DNA of 64,000 nucleotides. It comes from Bacillus_AB infantis_B. GTDB lineage: Bacteria > Bacillota > Bacilli > Bacillales > Cytobacillaceae. Location: positions 1 to 64,000 of the forward strand of contig NZ_VTER01000016.1 of assembly GCF_008180445.1 (NCBI RefSeq). The letters run 5' to 3'. A model generated the notes under the pieces. It was not told the DNA's origin. It worked only from the letters and a program-made list of their open reading frames with translations, and did no database searches. Below, piece after piece: positions 17,562 to 24,971 of this stretch. Position 1 is the stretch's first letter; each line of letters begins with the position of its first letter. Both the position numbers and the translations under genes were made by a program.

Positions 17562-17912
17562 ATGTCCGCAATCGGTCTTGCTATTAAGCAGAATAGAGAA
17601 AGGTTGAATCTGACTCAGCAGGAATTGGCTGTAAAGCTTAGAATAGGCAAAAGCACTATCGAAAAATACGAAAACGGCTGCCAGCAGCCTGACACCCAGA
17701 CTATCTTAAAAATTTCAACGATCCTGGACGTGCCGGCATCCGAGCTGTTGGAGCATGGTTTCACAGCTTGCCAGACAGGACCGGATCCTGAACTGGAGCA
17801 GCTCCTACTGGAAACAGGCATACATGATGCTAAATTGATTTTAAAGAATGCGAAGAAAATGGGAAAAGAAAATTTATTGAGGATGATGGATGCGATCCAG
17901 GCAGCGAGATAA
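17562..17912 (+). CDS. XRE family helix-turn-helix regulator
   Basis: A 116-aa DNA-binding protein. The Cro/C1-type helix-turn-helix covers about residues 6-62 (LAIKQNRERLNLTQQELA, then KSTIEKYENGCQQPD). The C-terminal part (70-116) is helical and acidic-to-basic and may dimerise. The target is unknown. It does not match SinR or SlrR closely enough to name. AAAGGGTGGG precedes the ATG. It stands alone and is followed by two strong hairpins that separate it from convergent alaT. Confidence 0.85.
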   Translation: MSAIGLAIKQNRERLNLTQQELAVKLRIGKSTIEKYENGCQQPDTQTILKISTILDVPASELLEHGFTACQTGPDPELEQLLLETGIHDAKLILKNAKKMGKENLLRMMDAIQAAR

Positions 17913-17960
17913 ACTTTACCAAGATCATAATTAAAATATTTTCTGAGTTTCTATGTATAC

Positions 17961-18017
17961 AAAAGGGGGAATCCGGAAAAGCTTAAAACATAAGCTTTCT
18001 AGTATTCCCCCCCTTTT
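17961..18017. terminator. long bidirectional terminator
   Basis: AAAAGGGGGAATCC and GTATTCCCCCCCTTTT enclose an inner AAAGCTTA / TAAGCTTT stem, giving a long two-part hairpin with T-runs on both strands between the XRE regulator and alaT. Confidence 0.85.
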
Positions 18018-18023
18018 TGAAGT

Positions 18024-18050
18024 GGATATCCTGATGGGTATCCTTTTTTT
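18024..18050 (+). terminator. second hairpin terminator before alaT end
   Basis: GGATA / TATCC stem with a 10-nt loop followed by eight T residues on the plus strand. It would reinforce termination of the XRE gene. Confidence 0.55.
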
Positions 18051-19219
18051 TATTTCCTTTTTTCAAGGAAGCGGCCGATTCTTTTCACGGCTTCCTGCAG
18101 CTGTTCCATGGAAGATGCATAAGAACAGCGGATATGCCCTTCCCCGCTCTCTCCAAAGACATTCCCTGGCACGACGGCTACCTTTTCCTCCAGCAGCAGC
18201 TGTTCCGCAAACTGCTCAGAAGTCAATCCTGTTCCTTCAATGGAAGGAAAGGCATAGAAAGCACCGCCGGGAATATGGCACGGCAGCCCGATATCCTCGA
18301 GTGACTGCACAAAATAATTGCGGCGGCGCCGATAGCTTTTTTGCATGCTTTCGACATCGCCCCTGCCCGTCCTCAGCGCTTCCAGAGCGGCAAACTGAGC
18401 CATGGTCGGAGCACACATCATACTGTACTGGTGAATTTTCAGCATAGCCTGGGATATCTCCTTCGGCGCACAAATAAACCCAAGCCTCCAGCCCGTCATG
18501 GCAAAGCCTTTCGAAAATCCTGAAATCAATAAAGTCCTTTCCTTCATCCCGCTGATGCTGGCAAAGCTTGTATAGTCCTCATCATAGACGAGCTCTGCAT
18601 AGATTTCATCTGACAGAACGAGCAGATCATGCTTTTCAGCAACAGCCGCTATAGCCTCCAGTTCTTTGCCCGACAGCATCGTTCCGGTAGGATTATTGGG
18701 AGAGCATAGAAGAATCGCTTTTGTCCTCTGCGTAATCGCCTGTTCCAGCTGGGAGGGGAGGATTTTGAAATCGTCCTCCTTTCTTGTCTGGACAGAAACA
18801 GGAGTCCCGCCCGCCAGGCTTACAAGCGGGGCATAAGATACGAAGCAAGGCTCGATCACGATTACTTCGTCCCCTTGATCCAAGATGGCTCTTAAAGCGA
18901 TATCGATTGCCTGGCTTGCCCCTACTGTGACGATGATTTCGGATTCCGGTTCATATTGGATCCCGAAGCTTTTCCCCATATAAGAGGCAATTTCCAGCCT
19001 TAGTTCAAGCAGGCCGGCATTTGCGGTGTAGGAGGTATACCCCTGCTCCAGCGACAGAATCGCTGCCTCCCTGACTGACCACGGGGTCACGAAATCAGGC
19101 TCGCCAACCCCAAGTGAGATCACGCCTTCCATTCCTGCCGCCAGGTCGAAGAAACGCCTGATGCCTGAAGGCTTAAGCTGATCGACCTTAGCGGAGATAT
19201 AAGTTTTCGTTTTCATCAT
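18050..19219 (-). CDS. alaT: alanine transaminase AlaT (class I aminotransferase)
   Basis: A 389-aa fold-type I PLP aminotransferase. Motifs include SLGVGEPDF near the N-terminus, NNPTG, SDEIYAELVYD and the PLP-lysine in SGFSKGFAMTGWR. In B. subtilis the equivalent alaT (formerly yugH) makes alanine from pyruvate and glutamate and is co-transcribed with the Lrp-type regulator alaR, exactly as arranged here: the alaT ATG overlaps the alaR stop (ATGA at 19216-19219), implying translational coupling. Confidence 0.92.
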   Translation of the reverse strand: MMKTKTYISAKVDQLKPSGIRRFFDLAAGMEGVISLGVGEPDFVTPWSVREAAILSLEQGYTSYTANAGLLELRLEIASYMGKSFGIQYEPESEIIVTVGASQAIDIALRAILDQGDEVIVIEPCFVSYAPLVSLAGGTPVSVQTRKEDDFKILPSQLEQAITQRTKAILLCSPNNPTGTMLSGKELEAIAAVAEKHDLLVLSDEIYAELVYDEDYTSFASISGMKERTLLISGFSKGFAMTGWRLGFICAPKEISQAMLKIHQYSMMCAPTMAQFAALEALRTGRGDVESMQKSYRRRRNYFVQSLEDIGLPCHIPGGAFYAFPSIEGTGLTSEQFAEQLLLEEKVAVVPGNVFGESGEGHIRCSYASSMEQLQEAVKRIGRFLEKRK

Positions 19220-19716
19220 GGCGATACCACTATTCTTTTATCTTCGTCTTCCTGGTCAAAGATGGTCCCATCATGCTTATATTTCTTCAGAATGAAATGA
19301 GTGGTGGTTGACAGCACGGAGTCCAGGGTCGAAAGCTTCTCTGATACAAACCGGGCAACCTCATTCATGGAACGCCCTTCCACAATGACAGACAGGTCGT
19401 AAGCCCCGGACATCAGGTAAACAGAACTTACCTCCTTATAACGGTATATCCGCTGTGCGACCTCGTTAAAGCCGACTCCCCTTTTTGGGGTCACCTTTAC
19501 ATCAATCATGGCGGTTACGCCCTCATGGCCGTCTATCCTGGCCCAGTCCACTGCAGAGGTATACCGGACAATCACCCGGGACTGCTCCAGTTTTTCCAGA
19601 AGCGCTGCCGCCTCATCAATAGAGATCGCGGCCATTTTCGCCACATCCTCAAGCGGGGTGCGTGCGTCTTTTTCCAGTATTTCAACAATTTCAAGCTCTT
19701 TCTCACTCAGTCTCAT
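19216..19716 (-). CDS. alaR: Lrp/AsnC family regulator AlaR
   Basis: A 166-aa leucine-responsive-type regulator with an N-terminal winged helix-turn-helix (about residues 4-55) and a C-terminal RAM/AsnC ligand-binding domain (about 65-145) including SSVYLMSGAYDLSVIVEG. Its known partner function is activation of alaT. The start at 19716 was chosen for GGGAGGAAGG upstream; a frame extending five residues earlier lacks a site. It is the first gene of the alaR-alaT operon. Confidence 0.92.
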   Translation of the reverse strand: MRLSEKELEIVEILEKDARTPLEDVAKMAAISIDEAAALLEKLEQSRVIVRYTSAVDWARIDGHEGVTAMIDVKVTPKRGVGFNEVAQRIYRYKEVSSVYLMSGAYDLSVIVEGRSMNEVARFVSEKLSTLDSVLSTTTHFILKKYKHDGTIFDQEDEDKRIVVSP

Positions 19717-19839
19717 GGACCTTCCTCCCATTCCCGTTTAAAATATTTACATTATAGCAAAATCAGCGGAATAATAAATCTCACTTTTCTATTATTTTTC
19801 TAAAATAATTTTTCCGGTGATGTGTGAAGGGCAATGAAA

Positions 19840-19985
19840 GGGGAATGATATAACAGAAAAGCCTGAGCGCCCTGCTTCAAAAGGAACGCAGACTATGAAC
19901 GCCATGTCCTGTGCCAGCGTCTGCATGAACAGCTTCCCGGGGCTCTTCTTCTGGCCTCGAGGGGGGACGGTGCAGCTGCTGGACA
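19840..19985. repeat. GC-rich intergenic block with inverted repeat, possible degenerate repeat element
   Basis: In the 353-bp gap between alaR and yugF the sequence changes from AT-rich to a GC-rich block of about 130 bp. It contains GCAGAC...GTCTGC arms (about 19887-19926) and a CTTCCCGGGGCTC / CCTCGAGGGGGG stretch. A 41-codon frame runs through it but has no ribosome site and an odd composition. I suspect a decayed member of a dispersed Bacillaceae intergenic repeat; this is recall and inference only. Confidence 0.35.
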
Positions 19986-20069
19986 AATCGAAGCTGAAAA
20001 TATATTTACTTTCTTATCTTTGAATAAAGCCTTACAGGCAATACCATCTTTCATAGGAGTGAGGGTAAT

Positions 20070-20897
20070 ATGCAAGCCTTTAAGACAGATGAAATTGAAG
20101 TGAACGGGAATACAATTTATTATGAACAATACGGACAGGCCCCCTCAAAGGAGACCATCGTCCTCCTGCACGGCTTTCTTTCCTCCTCCTTCAGCTTCAG
20201 GAGGCTGATTCCTTTTCTGCAGGAAGATTTTCATGTGATTTCCATTGATCTGCCACCGTTCGGAAAAAGCGGAAAATCGGATCAGTATAATTATTCCTAC
20301 AAAAATACCGCCCAGACAGTCATGCAATTTCTTGAAAAGCTGGGTCTCGGCCAAGTCACGATTGCCGGCCATTCAATGGGAGGGCAGATATCGCTCAATG
20401 TGGCCCGCCAATATCCCGATCTCATAAAAAAAGCCATCCTTCTCTGCAGCTCAAGCTATTTGCCTAAATCAAAGATGCCGCTGATCCTGTCAAGCTACCT
20501 CCCCTACTTCCATTTGTATGTAAAGCTGTATCTGCAGCGCTCTGGCGTGCGCCAGAATTTAAGGCAGGTTGTCCATGACCATAGTATGATTACCGATGAA
20601 ATGATGTACGGCTATTTGGCTCCTTTTATGGAAGATGATATCTTCAAGGCTTTGACCCGGATGATCAGGCACAGAGAAGGCGACCTGGATCAAAAAGCAT
20701 TGAAAGAGATCGACACTCCCTGCCTCCTTATATGGGGTGAGCACGACAGGGTTGTTCCGCTCACCATCGGAAAAAGGCTGGACAGCGACCTGCCAAACTC
20801 CAGGCTCATCGTCCTCAAAGACACCGGCCATCTTGTCCCGGAAGAACGGCCGGAAGAAGTATACAGCCATATGAAGGCATTTATTTGCGCCAAGTGA
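20070..20897 (+). CDS. yugF: alpha/beta hydrolase YugF
   Basis: A 275-aa alpha/beta hydrolase. The oxyanion loop HGFLSSSFSFR is near residue 33. The nucleophile elbow is AGHSMGGQ (Ser about 99). The acid is in WGEHDRVVP and the catalytic His in DTGHLVPEERP. There is no signal peptide, so it is cytosolic. The substrate is unknown and carboxylesterase-like. AGGAGTGAGGG precedes the ATG. Position after alaR matches B. subtilis yugF. It is followed by a strong terminator shared with yugE. Confidence 0.9.
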   Translation: MQAFKTDEIEVNGNTIYYEQYGQAPSKETIVLLHGFLSSSFSFRRLIPFLQEDFHVISIDLPPFGKSGKSDQYNYSYKNTAQTVMQFLEKLGLGQVTIAGHSMGGQISLNVARQYPDLIKKAILLCSSSYLPKSKMPLILSSYLPYFHLYVKLYLQRSGVRQNLRQVVHDHSMITDEMMYGYLAPFMEDDIFKALTRMIRHREGDLDQKALKEIDTPCLLIWGEHDRVVPLTIGKRLDSDLPNSRLIVLKDTGHLVPEERPEEVYSHMKAFICAK

Positions 20898-20903
20898 CAA
20901 AAA

Positions 20904-20932
20904 TAATGGCCGGACACCTTGTAGTGCCGGCC
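20904..20932. terminator. bidirectional terminator yugF/yugE
   Basis: AATGGCCGG / CCGGCCATT stem with a 13-nt loop and T-rich flanks. Confidence 0.85.
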
Positions 20933-20951
20933 ATTCTTCAACATACATGGT

Positions 20952-21212
20952 TTATATAGTGCAGCTCCCGCTGTTTTTAATAACAAGGAGTGTTTCAGCC
21001 ATCTTTTTGCACTGCTCCAAAGGGATGATGCTTTCGAAGGAAAATTCGTAAATGCCCTGGATTTTACGTGCGAGCTTATCGGGGCTGTCAAAATCATGGA
21101 CGGCCTGGATTGCGTCTGCTATTTCAGTATCATAATTCCCTTCCCCGCAGCGGAAAGGATCCCATTGATCCAGAGCCTGGTACATCATCATGTGCATAAC
21201 CTGGACTTCCAT
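20952..21212 (-). CDS. yugE: YugE (DUF1871 family)
   Basis: An 86-aa soluble, acidic protein matching YugE in length and position. It is mostly helical, with WDPF near residue 17 and a C-terminal CTI. The function is unknown. AAGGTGG is positioned before the ATG at 21212. It is divergent from patB, with about 85 bp between the starts. Confidence 0.82.
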   Translation of the reverse strand: MEVQVMHMMMYQALDQWDPFRCGEGNYDTEIADAIQAVHDFDSPDKLARKIQGIYEFSFESIIPLEQCKKMAETLLVIKNSGSCTI

Positions 21213-21299
21213 TTGAAACCACCTTTTTGATTTAATTTTGCCTGACCATATCTTATCATAAGAGTATCAGGACCGAAAACTGCAATCCGGGAGGTTAAT

Positions 21300-22469
21300 A
21301 TGACAAAGTATGACTTTCATAAAGCAATCAACAGATATGAAACAGCTTCTGTGAAATGGGAGCTGACTAAAGATGTATTTGGTTCTTCGGATGTGCTTCC
21401 CATGTGGGTGGCAGATATGGACTTCGAACCTCCTGAAGAAGTGCAGAATGCAATAAGCAAAAGGGCCAGCCACGAGGTCTTCGGCTACACATTTGTCCCC
21501 CCTTCTGCATCTGAAGCCGTCCAGCAGTGGCAGAAGAGTCAATCCGGCTGGGAAATAGGCAGGTCATGGGTGTTATACAGCCCGGGGGTGGTCCCATCCA
21601 TCAGCATTGCCATCCAGGCATTCACAAGCCCGGGAGATAAAATTATGCTCCAGTCTCCTGTTTACACGCCTTTCTTTGAGATGATTGAAAAAAATGGGCG
21701 CATGGCCGTCAACTCTCCGCTTGAACTAGTGGAACAGCGCTATGAAATCGACTTCCAACGATTCAGGGAAGATCTGAAAAAGGGCATTAAGCTTTTCTTG
21801 CTCTGCAATCCCCATAACCCCGGCGGCCGGGTTTGGACAAAAGATGAGCTATTGAAAATCGGGGAATTATGCGCAAAATACGGGTGCCTGATTCTCTCAG
21901 ATGAAATCCATTCAGATCTGGTATTTTCGCCGCACACGCATATTCCGATTGCCTCTCTCTCCAAAGAATTCCGGGATATTTCCATTACATGCATTGCACC
22001 GAGCAAGACCTTCAATATTGCCGGGCTGCAATCGTCAGCGGTCATCATACCCAATGAGCAGCTTCGCGAGAAATTCAAGGCTGTCCAGGCTCAGCAGGGC
22101 TTTTTCACTTTGAACATCTTTGGCATCACCGCCCTGGAGGCTGCCTATCGGCATGGGCGTGACTGGCTGGATCAGCTCCTGACTTATCTGCAGGAAAATT
22201 ACGAAATTGCCCGGAGCTTCATAGAAAGGGAGCTTCCTCAGGTCAAGGTCATGGATCTTGAAGCGACCTACCTGATGTGGCTTGACTGCCGGGATCTCTC
22301 ACTGCCGGATACAGAGCTTAATTCCCTTCTCATTGAAAAAGGCAGGATTGCGCTTGAGCCTGGCACCAAATACGGCCCAGGCGGCGAAGGGTTTGTCCGT
22401 ATGAATATTGCCTGCCCGCGTGAAACTCTCGAGGAAGGACTGAAGCGGCTGAAACTCGCTTTTTCCTGA
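21300..22469 (+). CDS. patB: cystathionine beta-lyase PatB (MalY/PatB family)
   Basis: A 389-aa PLP-dependent C-S lyase of the MalY/PatB branch of class I aminotransferases. It cleaves cystathionine or cysteine to a thiol, pyruvate and ammonia. Family features are PMWVADMDFE near residue 36, CNPHNPGGRVW, SDEIHSDLVF and the PLP-lysine in APSKTFNIAGLQ. Length and position agree with PatB (387 in B. subtilis). GGGAGG precedes the ATG. Confidence 0.94.
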   Translation: MTKYDFHKAINRYETASVKWELTKDVFGSSDVLPMWVADMDFEPPEEVQNAISKRASHEVFGYTFVPPSASEAVQQWQKSQSGWEIGRSWVLYSPGVVPSISIAIQAFTSPGDKIMLQSPVYTPFFEMIEKNGRMAVNSPLELVEQRYEIDFQRFREDLKKGIKLFLLCNPHNPGGRVWTKDELLKIGELCAKYGCLILSDEIHSDLVFSPHTHIPIASLSKEFRDISITCIAPSKTFNIAGLQSSAVIIPNEQLREKFKAVQAQQGFFTLNIFGITALEAAYRHGRDWLDQLLTYLQENYEIARSFIERELPQVKVMDLEATYLMWLDCRDLSLPDTELNSLLIEKGRIALEPGTKYGPGGEGFVRMNIACPRETLEEGLKRLKLAFS

Positions 22470-22486
22470 TTTAATTTAAATGGCAC

Positions 22487-22520
22487 AAAAAAGAACAGCT
22501 CAGGTCAGCTGTTCTTTTTT
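22487..22520. terminator. bidirectional terminator after patB
   Basis: AAAAGAACAGCT / AGCTGTTCTTTT forms a 12-bp stem with a CAGGTC loop and long T-runs on both strands. It overlaps the stop region of the convergent small gene. Confidence 0.9.
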
Positions 22521-22717
22521 TGCAGGCTATCCTGCTTCATGATTTGATTTTCCAGCTCTTTAGCCTTTTTTTCCTCGCGCTTTGATGCCCTGATGATCAG
22601 GCGCATGGCGATGATGGCTCCGATCAGGAATATTGTAAACGTTATGGATGCCGGAATATACTCCGATTTATCTTCCGGGAAATATAGGAACAAAGACAAA
22701 ATATAAGCCTGGATCAT
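22505..22717 (-). CDS. small single-pass membrane protein, 70 aa
   Basis: Not recognised. A hydrophobic N-terminus (about 3-14), a stronger transmembrane helix (about 27-46), and then a highly charged helical tail (KREEKKAKELEN) that may form a coiled coil. The start at 22717 follows AGAAAGGAAG; a TTG further upstream lacks a site. It lies between patB and a cyclophilin lipoprotein gene, in the position where B. subtilis has kinB. It is far too small to be a kinase remnant by composition. Confidence 0.65.
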   Translation of the reverse strand: MIQAYILSLFLYFPEDKSEYIPASITFTIFLIGAIIAMRLIIRASKREEKKAKELENQIMKQDSLQKKNS

Positions 22718-22788
22718 TGTTTTCTTCCTTTCTGCCAAAAGCAGTGGTCAGCCTTATTATATCAGCTGGGCCTGTCCTGTCCAAGCGG

Positions 22789-23544
22789 CTACTTAATGAC
22801 CTTTATCTCCTTGATTTTTATCTCTTCAACCGGCCTGTCAGATTCATCTGTTTCTGCAGCTGCAATTTCATCAACGATTTCCATTCCCTCGATCACCTGG
22901 CCAAAGACAGTGTGGCGGGAATCCAGCCAAGGGGTCCCTCCCTTATCGTAAGCTGCAATGATTTCTTCTGGATACCCTGCTTTTTCCATCTGTTCCTTCA
23001 TGCCCGCTTCTGATGTACTCTTTTGGACGATGAAGAATTGGCTGCCGTTCGTGTTTGCGCCGCTGTTTGCCATGGACAAAGCACCGCGGAGGTTATACAG
23101 CTTATCTGAGAACTCATCCTCAAACGGCTGCCCGTAGATGCTTTCTCCGCCCATGCCTGTCCCGTCCGGATCTCCTCCCTGGATCATAAAGTCATTGATG
23201 ACCCTGTGGAAGATCTGTCCGTCATAATAGCCCTCTTCACTATGGGTGATGAAATTCTCTACAGCCTTGGGAGCATGATCAGGGAAAAGCTTGATCTTAA
23301 TGGTCCCCATTGATGTTTCCATTTCCACGAGGCGTTCATTTTCCCCGACTTCCGCTGTGAGCTGCGGATAGCCTCCCTCAGAGCTCTTATCCTCTGCGGC
23401 CTGTTCGGTCTGTTCACCTTGGGTTCCTTCTGATGCCCCTCCACCTTCCTTGCCGGCACCGCTTTTTGGATCAGTGCTTGTCCCGCACGCTGCCAAAAGC
23501 ATCATCACTGCTGCAAGGAAAAGGTATATGAAATTCTTTTTCAT
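22789..23544 (-). CDS. peptidyl-prolyl isomerase lipoprotein (cyclophilin type)
   Basis: A 251-aa cyclophilin anchored outside the membrane. It has a lipoprotein signal peptide with lipobox LLAAC (modified Cys20), then a low-complexity Gly/Glu/Gln-rich linker (about 25-60), then a cyclophilin domain (about 70-250) with FHRVINDFMIQGGDPDG, GSQFFIVQ and HTVFGQVIEG. It is likely to assist folding of exported proteins. GAGGAGG precedes the ATG. Its presence beside kapB is not part of the B. subtilis order. Confidence 0.93.
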   Translation of the reverse strand: MKKNFIYLFLAAVMMLLAACGTSTDPKSGAGKEGGGASEGTQGEQTEQAAEDKSSEGGYPQLTAEVGENERLVEMETSMGTIKIKLFPDHAPKAVENFITHSEEGYYDGQIFHRVINDFMIQGGDPDGTGMGGESIYGQPFEDEFSDKLYNLRGALSMANSGANTNGSQFFIVQKSTSEAGMKEQMEKAGYPEEIIAAYDKGGTPWLDSRHTVFGQVIEGMEIVDEIAAAETDESDRPVEEIKIKEIKVIK

Positions 23545-23665
23545 GATTCAGTCCTCCTCTATTATTGCTGATAGGCATGGGCTCCCGCTTTTCCTCTGTC
23601 CATCTGCAGGAGCTGTCCTCTTCCGCTTTTCTTATAGATTACTGGATTTCCTCTTGCTTTGCACT

Positions 23666-23694
23666 TTGTTTTTCAAAATAATTCGGGCATAATG
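23666..23694 (+). promoter_or_regulatory. candidate promoter of kapB
   Basis: TTGTTT (23666-23671), a 17-bp spacer and CATAAT (23689-23694), 30 bp before the kapB start codon. It suggests kapB has its own promoter here, instead of being transcribed with kinB. Confidence 0.5.
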
Positions 23695-23724
23695 GGAACA
23701 AAAGCTTTAAAGGAGGGGACAGCT

Positions 23725-24105
23725 TTGAGTGAATTCCAGGTGGGAGCTCAGGTGACGGCCATCTACAAAACAGGGAAATATATTGGGGAAATTACGGATA
23801 TACGGCCTCAGCATTATCTTGTCAGGGTGCTTGCTGTCGAAAAGCATCCGATGCAGGGGGATCTTCACAACCCTAAGCAGGCAGATGTCATGATGTTTCA
23901 TGAGCGGAGGGCGCTTGCCTACAGAGAGCAGACAAATGTTCCGAAGCAGATGGTCAGGACATATGAAGGTATCATCCCGGACTATGAAGCTTCTCTTAAG
24001 CTTGCATTGGATAAGATGAAAAGCGGGCTTTTAGAGGAAGATTCTGATTGGGCGAAGCGCTCCCTCGAGAATGCGGAGCGGCTGGAAGCCGATTATTTCA
24101 AATAA
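23725..24105 (+). CDS. kapB: kinase-associated protein B
   Basis: A 126-aa protein of the KapB family. In B. subtilis KapB is required for activity of the sporulation kinase KinB. The start is TTG at 23725, chosen for AAAGGAGGGG nine bases upstream and because the resulting length fits KapB (128). The N-terminal half is beta-rich (an SH3-like barrel in the family: VGAQVTAIYKTGKYIGEI). The C-terminal half is helical and acidic. Despite the historic name there is no lipobox or signal peptide in this sequence. kinB, its operon partner in B. subtilis, is absent next to it. Confidence 0.88.
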   Translation: MSEFQVGAQVTAIYKTGKYIGEITDIRPQHYLVRVLAVEKHPMQGDLHNPKQADVMMFHERRALAYREQTNVPKQMVRTYEGIIPDYEASLKLALDKMKSGLLEEDSDWAKRSLENAERLEADYFK

Positions 24106-24112
24106 AATAAGC

Positions 24113-24144
24113 AAAAGCCAAATCCATCTGCGGGTTTGGCTTTT
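24113..24144. terminator. bidirectional terminator kapB/kapD
   Basis: AAAAGCCAAA / TTTGGCTTTT perfect stem with a 12-nt loop between the convergent genes. It overlaps the last codon of kapD. Confidence 0.85.
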
Positions 24145-24763
24145 ATGCAAAACGGTTTAAAATCTTGGAAAGGTCAATCCTGTCACCAATGGTCGTGGGC
24201 TCGTGGTTTTGGAGATATTTTTTATCTTTTTCTACAAGCTGATAGATTTTATAGGTTGTCAGGGCATCATCCAGTGCGCGGTGGTGCCTGCCTGTTCCTT
24301 CTTTTCCATATTCCTTCACCGCTTTCCATAGGCCGGTTTGGTTTTGATCGCCAAAAAAACGTTTATACTCCATCGACAGATCAACTTCCTTCCCCTTAAA
24401 CGGAAAAGCGGTCCCCGCCTGGCTGCAGTTCTGGCGGAGCACCTTCATATCCATATTGCCCCAGGTAACAATTTCATCAGCATTATTGCCGCCCATCTGC
24501 TCAAGTCTGCAGATCAGGTCTGCAAATGAAATCCCCTTATCCACCTGCTCCTGGCTGATATGTAAAAAAGACTTGCATCTTTCGGACAGTTCCGGAAAAC
24601 GGGTGGGAGCCACAAAAGAGGAAAACTGTTCTAGTACCGTCCCATTTTTGACAGACACGGCGCCAGCCTCGATGATTTCCGGAGAGAATCCTTTATATTT
24701 TTCGTTTCTATCTGGCATGGTGAATTCAAAATCGATAAATAAGCAGTGATTGCCGTCTTTCAT
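24143..24763 (-). CDS. kapD: KapD, DEDDh 3'-5' exonuclease-fold inhibitor of the KinA sporulation pathway
   Basis: A 206-aa DnaQ-like exonuclease domain protein. The catalytic Asp/Glu are in FIDFEFTM (Asp11, Glu13). A further acidic residue is in TWGNMDMK. The HRALDDAL motif supplies His and Asp. In B. subtilis KapD overexpression inhibits the KinA route to sporulation, and its length (205) and position agree. GGAAGGAGGGAAGG precedes the ATG. It is convergent with kapB and divergent from pbpD. Confidence 0.9.
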   Translation of the reverse strand: MKDGNHCLFIDFEFTMPDRNEKYKGFSPEIIEAGAVSVKNGTVLEQFSSFVAPTRFPELSERCKSFLHISQEQVDKGISFADLICRLEQMGGNNADEIVTWGNMDMKVLRQNCSQAGTAFPFKGKEVDLSMEYKRFFGDQNQTGLWKAVKEYGKEGTGRHHRALDDALTTYKIYQLVEKDKKYLQNHEPTTIGDRIDLSKILNRFA

Positions 24764-24971
24764 TACCTTCCCTCCTTCCTAATTTTTATTACATCATTTA
24801 CCATTTATTATATCATCAAGGAAAAATATTTTTACTATTCTGTAAATAATTTTCTTGCTTTTAAATTTTATCATTCTCACAAAAAAATGAATGATGCCGA
24901 TAATACCTATAACACACTTTTATGAGTCGGGCATGAATAGCCTATTTTACATAAGAAACGGAGAAGCCGGC

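Noticed and set aside
19860..19985. A 41-codon gene starting near 19895 on the plus strand
   Set aside because: No ribosome site, and the reading frame lies within the GC-rich repeat-like block; treated as chance.
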